Positions 50,286 through 59,110 of a stretch of 61,054 nucleotides of DNA are shown here, one piece after another. Under the pieces are notes generated by a model, which was not told where the DNA came from, searched no databases, and worked only from the letters and a program-made list of their open reading frames with translations. How positions within the stretch are numbered: the first letter of the stretch is position 1; each line of letters begins with the position of its first letter. Origin of the DNA: Deltaproteobacteria bacterium (GTDB lineage: Bacteria > Desulfobacterota > GWC2-55-46 > UBA9637); the NCBI GenBank assembly GCA_016219285.1, contig JACRNJ010000038.1, positions 1 to 61,054 of the forward strand, given 5' to 3'. The translations under genes were made by a program, and so were the position numbers.

Positions 50286-51365
50286 ATGAAAGACACCATA
50301 TCCATCGGCCATGGCGGGGGGGGAAGGCTTGCGAGGGATTTGATAAAGAATCTCTTTTTAAAACATCTTAATAACCCGAAACTTGCACCCCTTGGCGATT
50401 CGGCTGTATTTGAACTGAACGGCTCAAAACTTGCCTTAACTACCGATTCCTTTGTGGTAAAGCCTATTTTCTTCCCCGGCGGTGACATAGGAAAGCTCGC
50501 TGTATGCGGCACGGTAAATGACCTGTCAGTTGTCGGGGCAAGGCCGTTATACCTTTCATGTGGAATTATTATCGAAGAGGGCTTTTCATTGAAGGATTTG
50601 GAGGCTATCACGTTGTCCATCAAAGAGTCTGCTGATAAGGCAGGCGTAGAGGTTATAACAGGTGATACAAAGGTTATAGAAAAAAGTCAAAGAGTAAAAG
50701 AGCCTGCCACTGCAGGCCTGCCCCCGAATGGTTCTATCGGGGGCAGTAAGCAGGGGTCAGAGAGTCAAAGCAATATCTATATAAATACAGCAGGTATTGG
50801 CATTGTTGAAAACAGCATAGAACTCAGCATAGACAAGATTGCTGTTGGCGACAAGATAATATTAAGCGGCACTCTTGGCGATCACGGTATAGCAGTGCTT
50901 TCCAAGAGAGAGGGTTTTGATTTTGAATCAACAATAGAAAGCGATTGCGCTGCATTAAATGGACTCATAGAGAAGATATTAAAGGCCGGCCTCATCAAAT
51001 TTATGCGCGACCCAACACGGGGTGGGCTGGCAGCAATCTTAAATGAGATTGCAGAAGATGGAAACCTGAGGATTGTAATTAATGAGGAGGCAATACCTGT
51101 AAGGGATGATGTAAAAGGAATTTGCGAAATGCTCGGCCTTGACCCATTTTATATTGCAAATGAGGGAAAGGTTGTTATTGTTTCGGCAAAAGATGATGCT
51201 GAGAATATCTTAAGGGTGTTGCGTAATGACTCTCTTGGCCAAAACGCATCTATAATCGGCGAAGTTGCTGGCAAAGAGAAGCACGGTGTTTATCTTAAAA
51301 CACCATACGGCGGGACAAGGATTCTGGATATGCCGGTTGACGACCCATTGCCGAGAATCTGCTGA
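50286..51365 (+). CDS. hypE: Hydrogenase maturation protein HypE
   Basis: HypE dehydrates a thiocarboxamide on its C-terminal cysteine to thiocyanate, the source of CN ligands for [NiFe]-hydrogenase. Motifs: ISIGHGGGGRLARDLI, ALTTDSFVVKPIFFPGGDIG, GTVNDLSVVGARPLYLSCG, FMRDPTRGGLAAILNEIA and the modified cysteine in the final PRIC. The ATG at 50286 begins MKDTIS. A repeat insert at about 50680-50770 encodes ATAGLPPNGSIGGSKQG inside the GDTKV...INTAGIG loop. No other hyp gene is in the window. Confidence 0.94.
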   Translation: MKDTISIGHGGGGRLARDLIKNLFLKHLNNPKLAPLGDSAVFELNGSKLALTTDSFVVKPIFFPGGDIGKLAVCGTVNDLSVVGARPLYLSCGIIIEEGFSLKDLEAITLSIKESADKAGVEVITGDTKVIEKSQRVKEPATAGLPPNGSIGGSKQGSESQSNIYINTAGIGIVENSIELSIDKIAVGDKIILSGTLGDHGIAVLSKREGFDFESTIESDCAALNGLIEKILKAGLIKFMRDPTRGGLAAILNEIAEDGNLRIVINEEAIPVRDDVKGICEMLGLDPFYIANEGKVVIVSAKDDAENILRVLRNDSLGQNASIIGEVAGKEKHGVYLKTPYGGTRILDMPVDDPLPRIC

Positions 51366-51436
51366 TTTTAGATCTACGATTTGCGAATTACGATTTAAAA
51401 ATCTAAAATCCCAAATCTAAAATCGTAAATTTCATT
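51366..51436. repeat. Inverted heptad repeats between hypE and livG
   Basis: GATCTACGATTTGCGAATTA units on the left, CCAAATCTAAAATCGTAAAT on the right, complementary. They fill the whole gap up to the livG ATG, with no separate ribosome binding site visible. Confidence 0.7.
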
Positions 51437-51438
51437 TT

Positions 51439-52194
51439 ATGCTTCTTCAAACCCAAAACCTCACCAAGACCTTTGGCGGACTCACTGCCATTGACAGCAT
51501 TGACCTGTCAATAAAACAGGGAGAGATTGTCAGCCTTATCGGACCGAATGGCGCCGGCAAAACCACCTTTTTTAACTGCATTACAGGTATGTATCATCCT
51601 ACAAAGGGCGAGATTGTCTTTAACGACGAAAAAATACACGGCCTTAAACCGCATACCATAACCTCAAAAGGGATTGCGCGCACATTCCAGAATATAAGGC
51701 TCTTTCCCGAGATGACAGCTTTGGAGAATGTGGTGGTCGGCGGCTATAAAAAAGGGACTTATGGCATTAAAGGCGCAATACTCAAAGGCAAAGATGTCAT
51801 CAATGAAGAAAGAGACCTGTCATCTAATGCCCTTGCCTTCCTGGATTTTGTAGGCCTGAGAAAAAAGGCAAGTCTTTGGGCAAGAAGTCTGCCCTACGGA
51901 GACCAGAGGCGGCTTGAGATAGCAAGGGCGTTGGCAGGTGAACCTTCTCTACTCCTTTTGGATGAGCCTGCAGCAGGGATGAACCCAAAGGAGACAGAGG
52001 CTTTGATGGAGCTTATACGGCTCATACGGAATAAAGGCATTACAATATTTTTAATTGAACATGACATGAAGGTTGTTATGGGCATATCAGACAGGGTTTC
52101 TGTGCTTGACTATGGCGTAAAGATTGCTGATGGCCTGCCTAAAGAGGTAAGAAGGGATAAAAAGGTTATTGAGGCTTATCTGGGAAAAGAATGA
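51439..52194 (+). CDS. livG: Branched-chain amino acid ABC transporter ATPase LivG
   Basis: ABC ATPase of LivG type: Walker A GPNGAGKTTFFNCITG, GIARTFQNIRLFPEMTALEN (Q-loop), LPYGDQRRLEIARAL (signature, PYG instead of SGG, typical of LivG), LLLLDEPAAGMNP and LIEHDMKVVMGI. 251 aa. Paired with livF; the permease genes livH/livM and binding protein are not seen nearby, so the importer is incomplete within the window. Confidence 0.93.
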   Translation: MLLQTQNLTKTFGGLTAIDSIDLSIKQGEIVSLIGPNGAGKTTFFNCITGMYHPTKGEIVFNDEKIHGLKPHTITSKGIARTFQNIRLFPEMTALENVVVGGYKKGTYGIKGAILKGKDVINEERDLSSNALAFLDFVGLRKKASLWARSLPYGDQRRLEIARALAGEPSLLLLDEPAAGMNPKETEALMELIRLIRNKGITIFLIEHDMKVVMGISDRVSVLDYGVKIADGLPKEVRRDKKVIEAYLGKE

Positions 52195-52196
52195 AA

Positions 52197-52282
52197 ATAG
52201 ATATGCGATGTGGGATACGAGATGTGAGAGGTAAGACGAAATAATCGCATATCACAAATCACACATCGCACATCGCAAAAAT
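52197..52282. repeat. Inverted heptad repeats between livG and livF
   Basis: GATATGCGATGTGGGATACG units on the left; CACAAATCACACATCGCACA on the right, complementary with the GCGATGTG units. Confidence 0.7.
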
Positions 52283-52283
52283 T

Positions 52284-53000
52284 ATGCTTAAACTAAACAA
52301 CATATATGCTTCCTATGGAAATATAGACGTCCTCAAAGGTATTTCAATGGAGATTGCTCGGAATGAGATTGTTGCCATTATAGGTGCAAATGGCGCCGGC
52401 AAGTCAACTATGCTCAATACTATTTCAGGAATTCTGCGCGCTAAGCAAGGCAGCATAGAATTTCTCGGCAAAAACATAGATAATCTGCCTCCGCATACTA
52501 TCGTTGAAATGGGAATATCGCAGGCGCCGGAGGGGAGAAGAATATTCCCACAATTGACTGTTATGGAAAATCTGGAGATGGGGGCGTACAGCAGAAATTT
52601 CAAATTTCAAATTTCAAATTTCAAAAGTGAACTGGAAAAGATATTTCAATACTTCCCGATATTGAAAGAGAGGTTGAAGCAGACTGGCGGCACTTTGAGC
52701 GGAGGTGAGCAGCAGATGCTGGCAATAGCAAGGGCTCTTATGGCTCGACCTAAACTGCTTTTATTGGATGAACCATCACTGGGATTGGCGCCCATGATGG
52801 TTGAGAAGATTTTTGAAATAATAGAGAAAATAAACAAAGAAGGTGTGACTGTCATGCTTGTGGAACAAAATGCCAATGCAGCGCTAATGCTTGCAAATAA
52901 AGGGTATGTGCTTGAGACAGGAATGTTTGTCATGCATGATGACGCCGGCGCCCTATTGAAGAGTCCGCAGCTAAGGGCTGCATATCTTGGAGAGGGTTAA
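52284..53000 (+). CDS. livF: Branched-chain amino acid ABC transporter ATPase LivF
   Basis: ABC ATPase with Walker A GANGAGKSTMLNTISG, QAPEGRRIFPQLTVMENLEM, TLSGGEQQMLAIARALM (signature), LLLLDEPSLGLAPMM and LVEQNANAAL, all LivF features. A short heptad repeat (52594-52626, TTTCAAA units) adds FKFQISNFKS between the Q-loop region and the helical subdomain. 238 aa. LivG and LivF energise a high-affinity amino-acid importer whose membrane parts must lie elsewhere. Confidence 0.93.
   Translation: MLKLNNIYASYGNIDVLKGISMEIARNEIVAIIGANGAGKSTMLNTISGILRAKQGSIEFLGKNIDNLPPHTIVEMGISQAPEGRRIFPQLTVMENLEMGAYSRNFKFQISNFKSELEKIFQYFPILKERLKQTGGTLSGGEQQMLAIARALMARPKLLLLDEPSLGLAPMMVEKIFEIIEKINKEGVTVMLVEQNANAALMLANKGYVLETGMFVMHDDAGALLKSPQLRAAYLGEG
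52594..52626 (+). repeat. Heptad repeats inside livF
   Basis: Four TTTCAAA units in frame, inserted after NLEMGAYSR. Confidence 0.75.
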
Positions 53001-53191
53001 GGCAGGTTCATACTGGAGAACCATCCATCTGCTACGTCTCTCACATACCCAAAGTAGTTGGCCGATTCATCGGCGCTTTTAAATATGCCCAATAAATTGT
53101 GCAGCTACAATGCATCCATACAATTTTTGAGTGTGAGCTGGTACCGGCGCAATTCCTTGTCAACCCATTGTGTATATGTTAGCATTTCTTT

Positions 53192-55867
53192 ATGCAGGTA
53201 ATCACATCCCATGTAAATGCAGATTTTGACACACTCGCATCCATGCTTGCCGCAAAAAAGCTTTATCCCGATGCAGTGCTTACCTTCCCGGGATCCCTTG
53301 AAAAGAATTTAAGGGACTTTTTTGAAAAATCCTCATTCCATCTATTTGAGGTGGAAAAGATAAAAAATATCAAAATGGATGAGATTACAAGACTCATCCT
53401 TGTTGATATAAGACAGGCCGCAAGGATTGGCAAGTTTGCAGAGATTATAAACAGACCCGGCCTCGATATCCATATCTACGACCACCACCCCAAATCCCCG
53501 GATGATATTCACGGCTCAGTGGAGGTAACGCATCATTATGGCGCCACCACCACCATCTTAACATTGATAATTAAACAGAAAACCATTCCGCTCACCCCGG
53601 AAGAGGCCACTATCCTTATGGTGGGGATATATGAGGACACAGGCTCTTTAACCTTTTCCTCCACTACCGTAGAGGATTACGAGGCGGCGGCATTTCTCCT
53701 TTCCAATGGCGCTAACTTAAATTTTGTATCAGATATGATTACCAGGGAGCTTACCGCGGAGCAAGTCTCTCTTTTGAACGACCTTTTGCAATCGGCAACA
53801 ACGTATTCCATTGATGGTATTGACGTGGTGATTGCAGAGGCCTCTGCTGATAAATATATGGGAGATATTGCTGTTCTTGTACATCGGCTCAAGGATATTG
53901 AAAATATAAACTGCCTCTTTGTCCTCGTTAGTATGGAAAATCGAATCCACCTGATTGCAAGGAGCAGGCTCAAAGGGGTAAATGTAGGCGAGATTGCACA
54001 GGCGCTGGGCGGTGGCGGTCATCCAACAGCTGCATCTGCCACATTAAAAGATATTACCCTGATTCAGGCACGGGAAAGGCTTATAACAGTTTTAAAGTAT
54101 AAGATTACGCCAAAAAGATTTGCAAGGGATATAATGTCCAGTCCTCCCATAACCCTTTCGCAAGACGCCTCTATAAATGATGCAAAAGATACAGTTCTCA
54201 GATATGGAATAAATGCGATACCTGTGGTTAGAGGCGAAAAGGTTTTAGGCATTATCACAAGACAGGTGGTTGAAAAGGCTGCATATCACGGTTTAAAGGA
54301 TGTATCTGTAAAAGAATATATGAGCACGGAGTTTGAGACGGTTTCTCCTTCCGCAGCCATACCAGAGGTTCAGGAGGCAATTATAGGGCATCATCAAAGG
54401 CTTTTACCAGTTATGGATGGCGGGAAGATTGCAGGCATTATAACCCGCACAGACCTTTTAAGACTGCTTCACGAAGAGCTAAAAATAGAACCGTATTCTG
54501 CCGAAGAGGCGCCTCTCAAAAGGCACAAGACCGTTGCAAGACTCATGGAGGAGCAACTGCCTGAGAAGGCGGCGGATATTTTAAGAGATGCAGGCAATGT
54601 GGCCGAGGAACTCGGTTACAAGGCATATGCCGTTGGCGGCTTTGTAAGGGATTTAATATTGAGATATGAAAATCTGGATATTGATATAGTGATAGAAGGC
54701 GACGGCATTGCGTTCGCCAATGCCTTTGCAAAGAGATTCGGATGCAAGGTAAAAAGCCATGAAAGATTTGGAACAGCGGTTGTGATATTTCCTGACGGAT
54801 TTAAGATTGATATAGCAACTGCACGGCTTGAGTATTATGAAAAACCCGGCGCCCTGCCAACCGTTGAATTATCGTCTCTCAAGCTTGATTTATACAGAAG
54901 GGATTTTACTATCAACACATTAGCCGCTCTGCTGAATCCGAGAAATTTTGGAGAGTTGATAGATTTTTTTGGCGCCCAACGTGATATAAAGGAGAAGACC
55001 ATACGGGTTTTACATAACTTAAGTTTTGTTGAAGACCCGACAAGGGTTTTCAGGGCCATCCGGTTTGAGCAAAGGTATGGTTTTGTCATGGCAAAGCATA
55101 CGCAGAGCCTTATAAAAAATGCAGTCAAATTAAATCTTCTGCAACGGATAAGCGGCGAAAGGCTTTTAAATGAGCTCAAGGCTATATTTGAAGAGGAGAA
55201 CTTTCTGCGCGCGGTTTATCGCATTAAGGAATTTGACCTCATAAAGTTTATTCATCCTGCTATCAGTCTTAATAATGAAGAGATGGCGCTTTTGGAAAGG
55301 GCAAAGGATGTTTTGTCGTGGTATCAATTGCTTTATAGGGAGGAAAAGGTAGAGGCATGGCTTGTGCTGTTTCTTGCTATAAGCGACCAACTCAAGGATG
55401 ATGAAATATTAGAAGTTGGGAAAAGGGTTGGTATTACCGGTAAACATAGGGTAGATGTATTGCAGAGCAGGGCTGAAGCAGTCAAGGCATTAAATATGCT
55501 GCAGATGAAACTTACCCCTGCAAGTCTTAAGCAGGGGAAGACCATGAGGTCCAGCGAGATTTATCATCTCCTGAAACCGCTTCCCATGGAAGATGTTTTA
55601 TATATCATGGCAAAAACAAAGGTGAATGATGCAAAGAAGGCAATCTCAAATTTCATAACACACTTGAAAGAATGCAAAACCATGCTCCACGGAAACGACC
55701 TCAAACGATTAGGCGTGACGGAAGGGCCAATCTACAGCAAAATACTGAACATGTTGCTTGAAAAAAGGCTGGATGAAAAGATAAAGACAAAGGGTGATGA
55801 AGAAAAGATGGTGAAGGAAATAATGTCAAAGTCTCAAAGTGTCAGAATGTCAGAGCAAAAACTTTGA
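53192..55867 (+). CDS. DHH-CBS-CBS-tRNA nucleotidyltransferase (A-adding/CCA enzyme)
   Basis: Residues 1-300 are a DHH/DHHA1 phosphoesterase (SHVNADFDTLASMLAAK, IYDHHPKSPDD, ALGGGGHPTAASA). About 310-430 hold two CBS domains (IMSSPPITLSQDASINDAKD, YMSTEFETVSPSAAIPEVQE). About 465-620 are the nucleotidyltransferase head: AYAVGGFVRDLILRYENLDI and DIVIEGDGIAF with catalytic Asp residues, RRDFTINTLA. The C-terminus (residues 620-891) is the RNA-binding region. This four-part fusion is found as an A-adding or CCA-adding enzyme in deep-branching and deltaproteobacterial lineages. The last residues (SKSQSVRMSEQKL) are repeat-encoded. Confidence 0.93.
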   Translation: MQVITSHVNADFDTLASMLAAKKLYPDAVLTFPGSLEKNLRDFFEKSSFHLFEVEKIKNIKMDEITRLILVDIRQAARIGKFAEIINRPGLDIHIYDHHPKSPDDIHGSVEVTHHYGATTTILTLIIKQKTIPLTPEEATILMVGIYEDTGSLTFSSTTVEDYEAAAFLLSNGANLNFVSDMITRELTAEQVSLLNDLLQSATTYSIDGIDVVIAEASADKYMGDIAVLVHRLKDIENINCLFVLVSMENRIHLIARSRLKGVNVGEIAQALGGGGHPTAASATLKDITLIQARERLITVLKYKITPKRFARDIMSSPPITLSQDASINDAKDTVLRYGINAIPVVRGEKVLGIITRQVVEKAAYHGLKDVSVKEYMSTEFETVSPSAAIPEVQEAIIGHHQRLLPVMDGGKIAGIITRTDLLRLLHEELKIEPYSAEEAPLKRHKTVARLMEEQLPEKAADILRDAGNVAEELGYKAYAVGGFVRDLILRYENLDIDIVIEGDGIAFANAFAKRFGCKVKSHERFGTAVVIFPDGFKIDIATARLEYYEKPGALPTVELSSLKLDLYRRDFTINTLAALLNPRNFGELIDFFGAQRDIKEKTIRVLHNLSFVEDPTRVFRAIRFEQRYGFVMAKHTQSLIKNAVKLNLLQRISGERLLNELKAIFEEENFLRAVYRIKEFDLIKFIHPAISLNNEEMALLERAKDVLSWYQLLYREEKVEAWLVLFLAISDQLKDDEILEVGKRVGITGKHRVDVLQSRAEAVKALNMLQMKLTPASLKQGKTMRSSEIYHLLKPLPMEDVLYIMAKTKVNDAKKAISNFITHLKECKTMLHGNDLKRLGVTEGPIYSKILNMLLEKRLDEKIKTKGDEEKMVKEIMSKSQSVRMSEQKL

Positions 55868-55895
55868 CCCTTTGACTCGCTGACCTTAGAAGGAG
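55826..55895. repeat. Inverted heptad repeats at the end of the CCA-enzyme gene
   Basis: GTCAAAGTCTCAAAGTGTCA on the left, ACTTTGACCCTTTGACTCGC on the right, complementary. The stop codon lies between the arms. Confidence 0.65.
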
Positions 55896-56234
55896 GAATC
55901 ATGCCCCAGTCAGAGGTCGTTAGGTGGGCGGTGGGGTCAGACTTAACAATTGACATATTTTCCGCATTGACGATATAAGCCTGATGTCTGATGGATAAGT
56001 AGGCATTTTCATAAAGACAAGTAGAAATAAGATGACAGAACTATTTTCTACCTTTGATGAGGTTTTAAAATAGCAATTAATGGTTAATGGGACAACGGTT
56101 CCCATATTCTTTTTGCCATCCTACTTTATTCTTATGTTTGATGATTTTTTTGAAAATAAAGGAAACACCCCTTCTCTCACCATATAATAAGCCATACTTT
56201 TATATTGCTTTCATAGCTAAGTCTATAGTATATT
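55896..56234. other. Gene-poor gap before brnT
   Basis: A strong AAGGAGGAATC precedes an ATG at 55901 that opens a 25-codon frame (MPQSEVVRWAVGSDLTIDIF) ending at TAA. I do not recognise it. GGGGTCAGACTTAACAATTG resembles flanking sequence that I associate with IS200-like or RAYT transposases, but no transposase frame is present. The remainder is AT-rich; TATAGTATATT before the brnT ATG could be its -10 region. Confidence 0.35.
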
Positions 56235-56528
56235 ATGCCTATAGAAAAAGCCCGCTTTGAGTGGGATGAGGAGAAAGATAAGGAAAACCAAGCAAAGCAC
56301 AATATCTCCTTTTCACTGGCTCAGAGGGCATTTCTTGATCCTAACCATGTGATTGTTGAAGATATTAACCACAGCAGGGGAGAAGACCGTTTTTACTGTA
56401 TTGGCCGCGTCGGTGAGGGAATTATTACGGTTAGATTCACATACAGAGATAATATTATCCGCATCCATGGCGCGGGATATTGGAGAAAGGGGAGGAGGAT
56501 ATATGAAGAGCAAAATAAAATATACTGA
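56235..56528 (+). CDS. brnT: BrnT-family ribonuclease toxin
   Basis: FEWDEEKDKENQAKHNISF is the BrnT signature (WDxxKxxxNxxKHxxxF), followed by AQRAFLDPNHVIVED, RFYCIGRVGEGIITVRFTYR and a terminal RRIYEEQ. BrnT folds like RelE and cleaves RNA. 97 aa. It overlaps brnA by 26 bases, in the normal toxin-then-antitoxin order. Confidence 0.92.
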   Translation: MPIEKARFEWDEEKDKENQAKHNISFSLAQRAFLDPNHVIVEDINHSRGEDRFYCIGRVGEGIITVRFTYRDNIIRIHGAGYWRKGRRIYEEQNKIY

Positions 56529-56742
56529 CGAACCTATGGGTAAACTGAGAGTTGTTAAAGACTTTCTTCCCCCACCGGATCAGCTGATATTAAAAGAGGA
56601 AAATGTTAAAGTGACTATTGCTTTGAAAAAATCGAGCATTGATTTTTTTAAGGAGGAGGCAAAGAAGCAGCATACCTCCTATCAGAAAATGATTAGGCAG
56701 GTTATAGATTGGTATACAGCACATTACAAAAAAAACGCCTAA
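56503..56742 (+). CDS. brnA: BrnA-family antitoxin
   Basis: Starts MKSKIKYTDEPMGKLRVV; the C-terminal half VTIALKKSSIDFFKEEAKKQ with SYQKMIRQVIDWYTAHY is the ribbon-helix-helix of BrnA. 79 aa from ATG 56503 (GGGGAGGAGG upstream). It binds BrnT and represses the operon. The composite repeat begins exactly at its stop codon. Confidence 0.9.
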   Translation: MKSKIKYTDEPMGKLRVVKDFLPPPDQLILKEENVKVTIALKKSSIDFFKEEAKKQHTSYQKMIRQVIDWYTAHYKKNA

Positions 56743-56955
56743 CCCAAAAAATGCAGTTGCATTTTTGGGCAAACGCAATCTTTGGCCAAATACTGCGTCC
56801 GTGGCACCTATTGAGGAGCAATGGGTCGGGCTGTACAAATACTCACATACGTAGAAGATTATGCCGTTTTGTCCACCTATCTTTCCCTTGCCCAAAAGGA
56901 TAATTTGTCAAGGGCTTGTCTTTGGCTCAAATCTTGCGCTTGCCCCGTTAGAAGT
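56742..56955 (+). repeat. Right copy of the dispersed composite repeat (direct part)
   Basis: Matches 1257-1446 in the same orientation. Relative to the left copy it carries an extra piece at about 56889-56915 (CCCAAAAGGATAATTTGTCA with AGGGCTTG) between CTTTCCCTTG and TCTTTG, an apparent hairpin insertion. Confidence 0.7.
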
Positions 56956-56989
56956 CTACGATTTAAAGTCAAATCATTGAATGGCCGTA

Positions 56990-57303
56990 AAATAGCGATT
57001 GAAACACCCGCTATTTTACATCTTCCACTTGCAATTGCTTCGCAGCAAGTGGAGCCAGCCGATTTGGCCGCCATACTTCGTTATCGGCGCATTTTTTCTC
57101 CTCACCGTATTGATGACATACGGCTCGTCGTAAATAACACACCCCTTTAGTCCCCTCTCGAGAGGGGATTTAGGGGTGTGTTGTCTGACAGGCAACTTGC
57201 CCTTGACAGGTGAAACGTCTGTCAAGGACTTGCCCTTGACTAAACTAAAGTTTTGTCAAGGACTTGCAGGTTTCCCCAAAAATCAAAGTCTATTTTTGGG
57301 AGC
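56990..57303 (-). repeat. Right copy of the dispersed composite repeat (inverted part)
   Basis: The reverse complement matches 1755-1978. It contains the palindrome ACACACCCCTTTAGTCCCC / GGGGATTTAGGGGTGTGT, plus two CCTTGACA/TGTCAAGG hairpins at 57202-57229 and 57232-57262 and a CAATTGCTTCGCAGC segment that are lacking in the left copy. It ends eight bases before the tRNA gene. Confidence 0.75.
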
Positions 57304-57311
57304 TGAGGATT

Positions 57312-57387
57312 TGGTGGAGGGTGCCGGGATCGAACCGGCGACCTTCACGTTGCGAACGTGACGCTCTCCCAACTGAGCTAACCCCCC
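57312..57387 (-). tRNA. tRNA-Ala (anticodon CGC), CCA encoded
   Basis: On the minus strand the acceptor GGGGGGT pairs with ACCCTCC, giving the G3:U70 wobble pair that identifies alanine tRNAs. The D stem is GCTC/GAGC; the anticodon stem TCACG/CGTGA encloses the loop TTCGCAA, so the anticodon is CGC (reads GCG). The T arm is GCCGG-TTCGATC-CCGGC. The discriminator A is followed by an encoded CCA. Confidence 0.96.
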
Positions 57388-57443
57388 GTTTAAAGACAGT
57401 TATTAATCGTTAGTTGCGAGTGTAAGGCAAAACTTTTTCACTA

Positions 57444-57809
57444 TCATTTTCTACCGGTGTTCAGTATATCCTTTATAGTTGTTTTTAATTCTTTCAGGTC
57501 AGAAGATTTAACCACATAGGCATCAGATGCCCATGTGCCGAATTCCTGCTTATAGTGATGGTAGGCGGTAGATAAGATTACCGGTAGGTTTTTCCACCTT
57601 TCTTTAATTCGTCTGAGCACCTCTATGCCATCCATTCCCGGCATCTTTATATCAAGGACTATGAGGTCAAACCTATCTTTCTCCAGTTTGGCAAGGGCTT
57701 CTTCCCCTGATGCTGCCAGATGGACATCCAGCCCTTCATCCCCCAGTTCTTCCTTGTATAAAAGCCTTATCCCTTCTTCATCATCTACTACAAGGATTTT
57801 TTCGCTCAT
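57444..57809 (-). CDS. Single-domain response regulator (CheY-like)
   Basis: Receiver domain: ILVVDDEEGIRLL (acidic pair), FDLIVLDIKMPGMDGIEVLR with the phospho-acceptor Asp, PVILSTAYHHY (Thr/Ser switch) and VVKSSDLKELK with the conserved Lys. There is no output domain. 121 aa from ATG 57809 (GGGAGG upstream). It is downstream of the histidine kinase on the same strand and is probably its partner. An earlier in-frame ATG at 57821 overlaps the ribosome binding site. Confidence 0.92.
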   Translation of the reverse strand: MSEKILVVDDEEGIRLLYKEELGDEGLDVHLAASGEEALAKLEKDRFDLIVLDIKMPGMDGIEVLRRIKERWKNLPVILSTAYHHYKQEFGTWASDAYVVKSSDLKELKTTIKDILNTGRK

Positions 57810-57871
57810 AATGCCTCCCATGCAATAGTCTAAGAGGTTAATGGGCTGATAAACCGCACCCTTTTAACCTT

Positions 57872-59110
57872 TCACTTTTTTAGCTGTTCGCTATTCACTG
57901 CCAGCTGTTCACAAATTGTTGCAACAGGGAGTTTTATGACAAATGTTACTCCAACCCCCATTTTATTGTTTACCTCTATAATGCCTTTATGGTTTGTTAT
58001 TATAGTATGTGTTATGGCAAGGCCAAGCCCTGTGCCTGTTTCTTTGGTGGTGTAAAATGGATTAAAGATATTACCCATTATTTTAGGATCAATCCCGCCG
58101 CCTGTATCACAAACCTCTGTTACTATCCAGTTGTCTTTATGCCTGGTTTGTATTGTAAGCGTCCCGCCATTTGCCATTGCCTGTATAGCATTGGCCATAA
58201 GATTATTGAAGACCAGCCTCAACTGTTGACGGTCAGCCTCTATTTTGGGCAGATTGAGAGCAACATCTCTTACGACGGTGATGTTGTGTCTTTTAAAATC
58301 ATCTTCAAAAAATAGCGCGGCATCTTCTATAATATTATTTATATCTTCTGTTGAAAATTCACACCCATCTTTTTTTGAAAAATGGACTATCCCGTCCATG
58401 AGTTTTTCAAGCCTTTCAACCCCTTTTATGATTCTGTTAGCATACATAAATTGAGAAGAGTCCGGGTTTAATTGCTGATGAAGTCTTTTGGCAAAGCCGC
58501 CGATAGACATAAGCGGGTTTCTTATTTCATGGGTAAGTGTTGCTGCCATCTCTCCAAGCGCAAGCAATTTTTCCGCATGAATCAGTCTTGCCTGCATATC
58601 CTTCATCTTTGTATTGGTATGTGTCAGGTTAATAATACACTCGTAATTTTTGATAGCTGTGGAAAGTTGAAGCGCAATCACATCCAGCAGTTTCTTTTTT
58701 TTAGGAGATATGCTTTTTTTCTCTCTGCTTTTCAGATAAAGTATTCCATAAAAAATATCATCCTTTACTGGGCAACAAATAACAGTTGCAAAGCCTAGCG
58801 CACCCTGGTCAAAAACCCCTCGCCATAATTCTTTATTTGGCTGTGAATGGGTGGCGAATATAGGTTTCCCATGCTTCATAGCCAAACCAGGCAGGCCTTC
58901 ATCTTTATTGTATTCTTGCTGGCAGCCCAGCTTGTTTCCAATTGCCACAGCAAGGTTTAGCTTTCTTTCCTCCCTGTCCAGCAGATATACAGCGCACTGG
59001 TCAAAGGCAAAAAAATTTAAAAGCAGAGCGCCAACATTTTCCAGCCGTTTTTCAAGAGGTTCTTCGGAATCTGTAAATTCTATGATTTTAGAAAGGATGT
59101 TGTAGCCCAT
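57872..59110 (-). CDS. GAF-domain sensor histidine kinase (soluble)
   Basis: Residues 1-165 form a GAF-type sensor (FFAFDQCAVYLLDREERKLN, DEGLPGLAMKHGKPIF, ICCPVKDDIFYGILYLKS). A HisKA dimerisation helix follows with the phospho-acceptor in TLTHEIRNPLMSIGGF (about 195), then HATPase_c: NNLMANAIQAMANGG (N box), CDTGGGIDPKIMGNIFNPFY and GTGLGLAITHTII. No membrane segments, so it senses a cytoplasmic signal. The last residues (EQLAVNSEQLKK) come from a heptad-like GAACAGCT repeat. Confidence 0.93.
   Translation of the reverse strand: MGYNILSKIIEFTDSEEPLEKRLENVGALLLNFFAFDQCAVYLLDREERKLNLAVAIGNKLGCQQEYNKDEGLPGLAMKHGKPIFATHSQPNKELWRGVFDQGALGFATVICCPVKDDIFYGILYLKSREKKSISPKKKKLLDVIALQLSTAIKNYECIINLTHTNTKMKDMQARLIHAEKLLALGEMAATLTHEIRNPLMSIGGFAKRLHQQLNPDSSQFMYANRIIKGVERLEKLMDGIVHFSKKDGCEFSTEDINNIIEDAALFFEDDFKRHNITVVRDVALNLPKIEADRQQLRLVFNNLMANAIQAMANGGTLTIQTRHKDNWIVTEVCDTGGGIDPKIMGNIFNPFYTTKETGTGLGLAITHTIITNHKGIIEVNNKMGVGVTFVIKLPVATICEQLAVNSEQLKK

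Noticed and set aside
53001-53191. Possible degraded minus-strand gene before the CCA enzyme
   Set aside because: A frame with VDKELRRYQLTLKNCMDAL and ADESANYFGYVRDVADG can be read, but it is interrupted and I do not recognise it.
55920-56105. Minus-strand 61-codon frame and possible IS200/RAYT trace
   Set aside because: The frame has no family features. The GGGGTCAGAC...ACAATTGACAT similarity is from memory only and no transposase or terminal hairpins were found.
57312-57387. tRNA as integration site of the right composite repeat
   Set aside because: The repeat stops eight bases from the tRNA 3' end, and the left copy has no tRNA-derived sequence or integrase.
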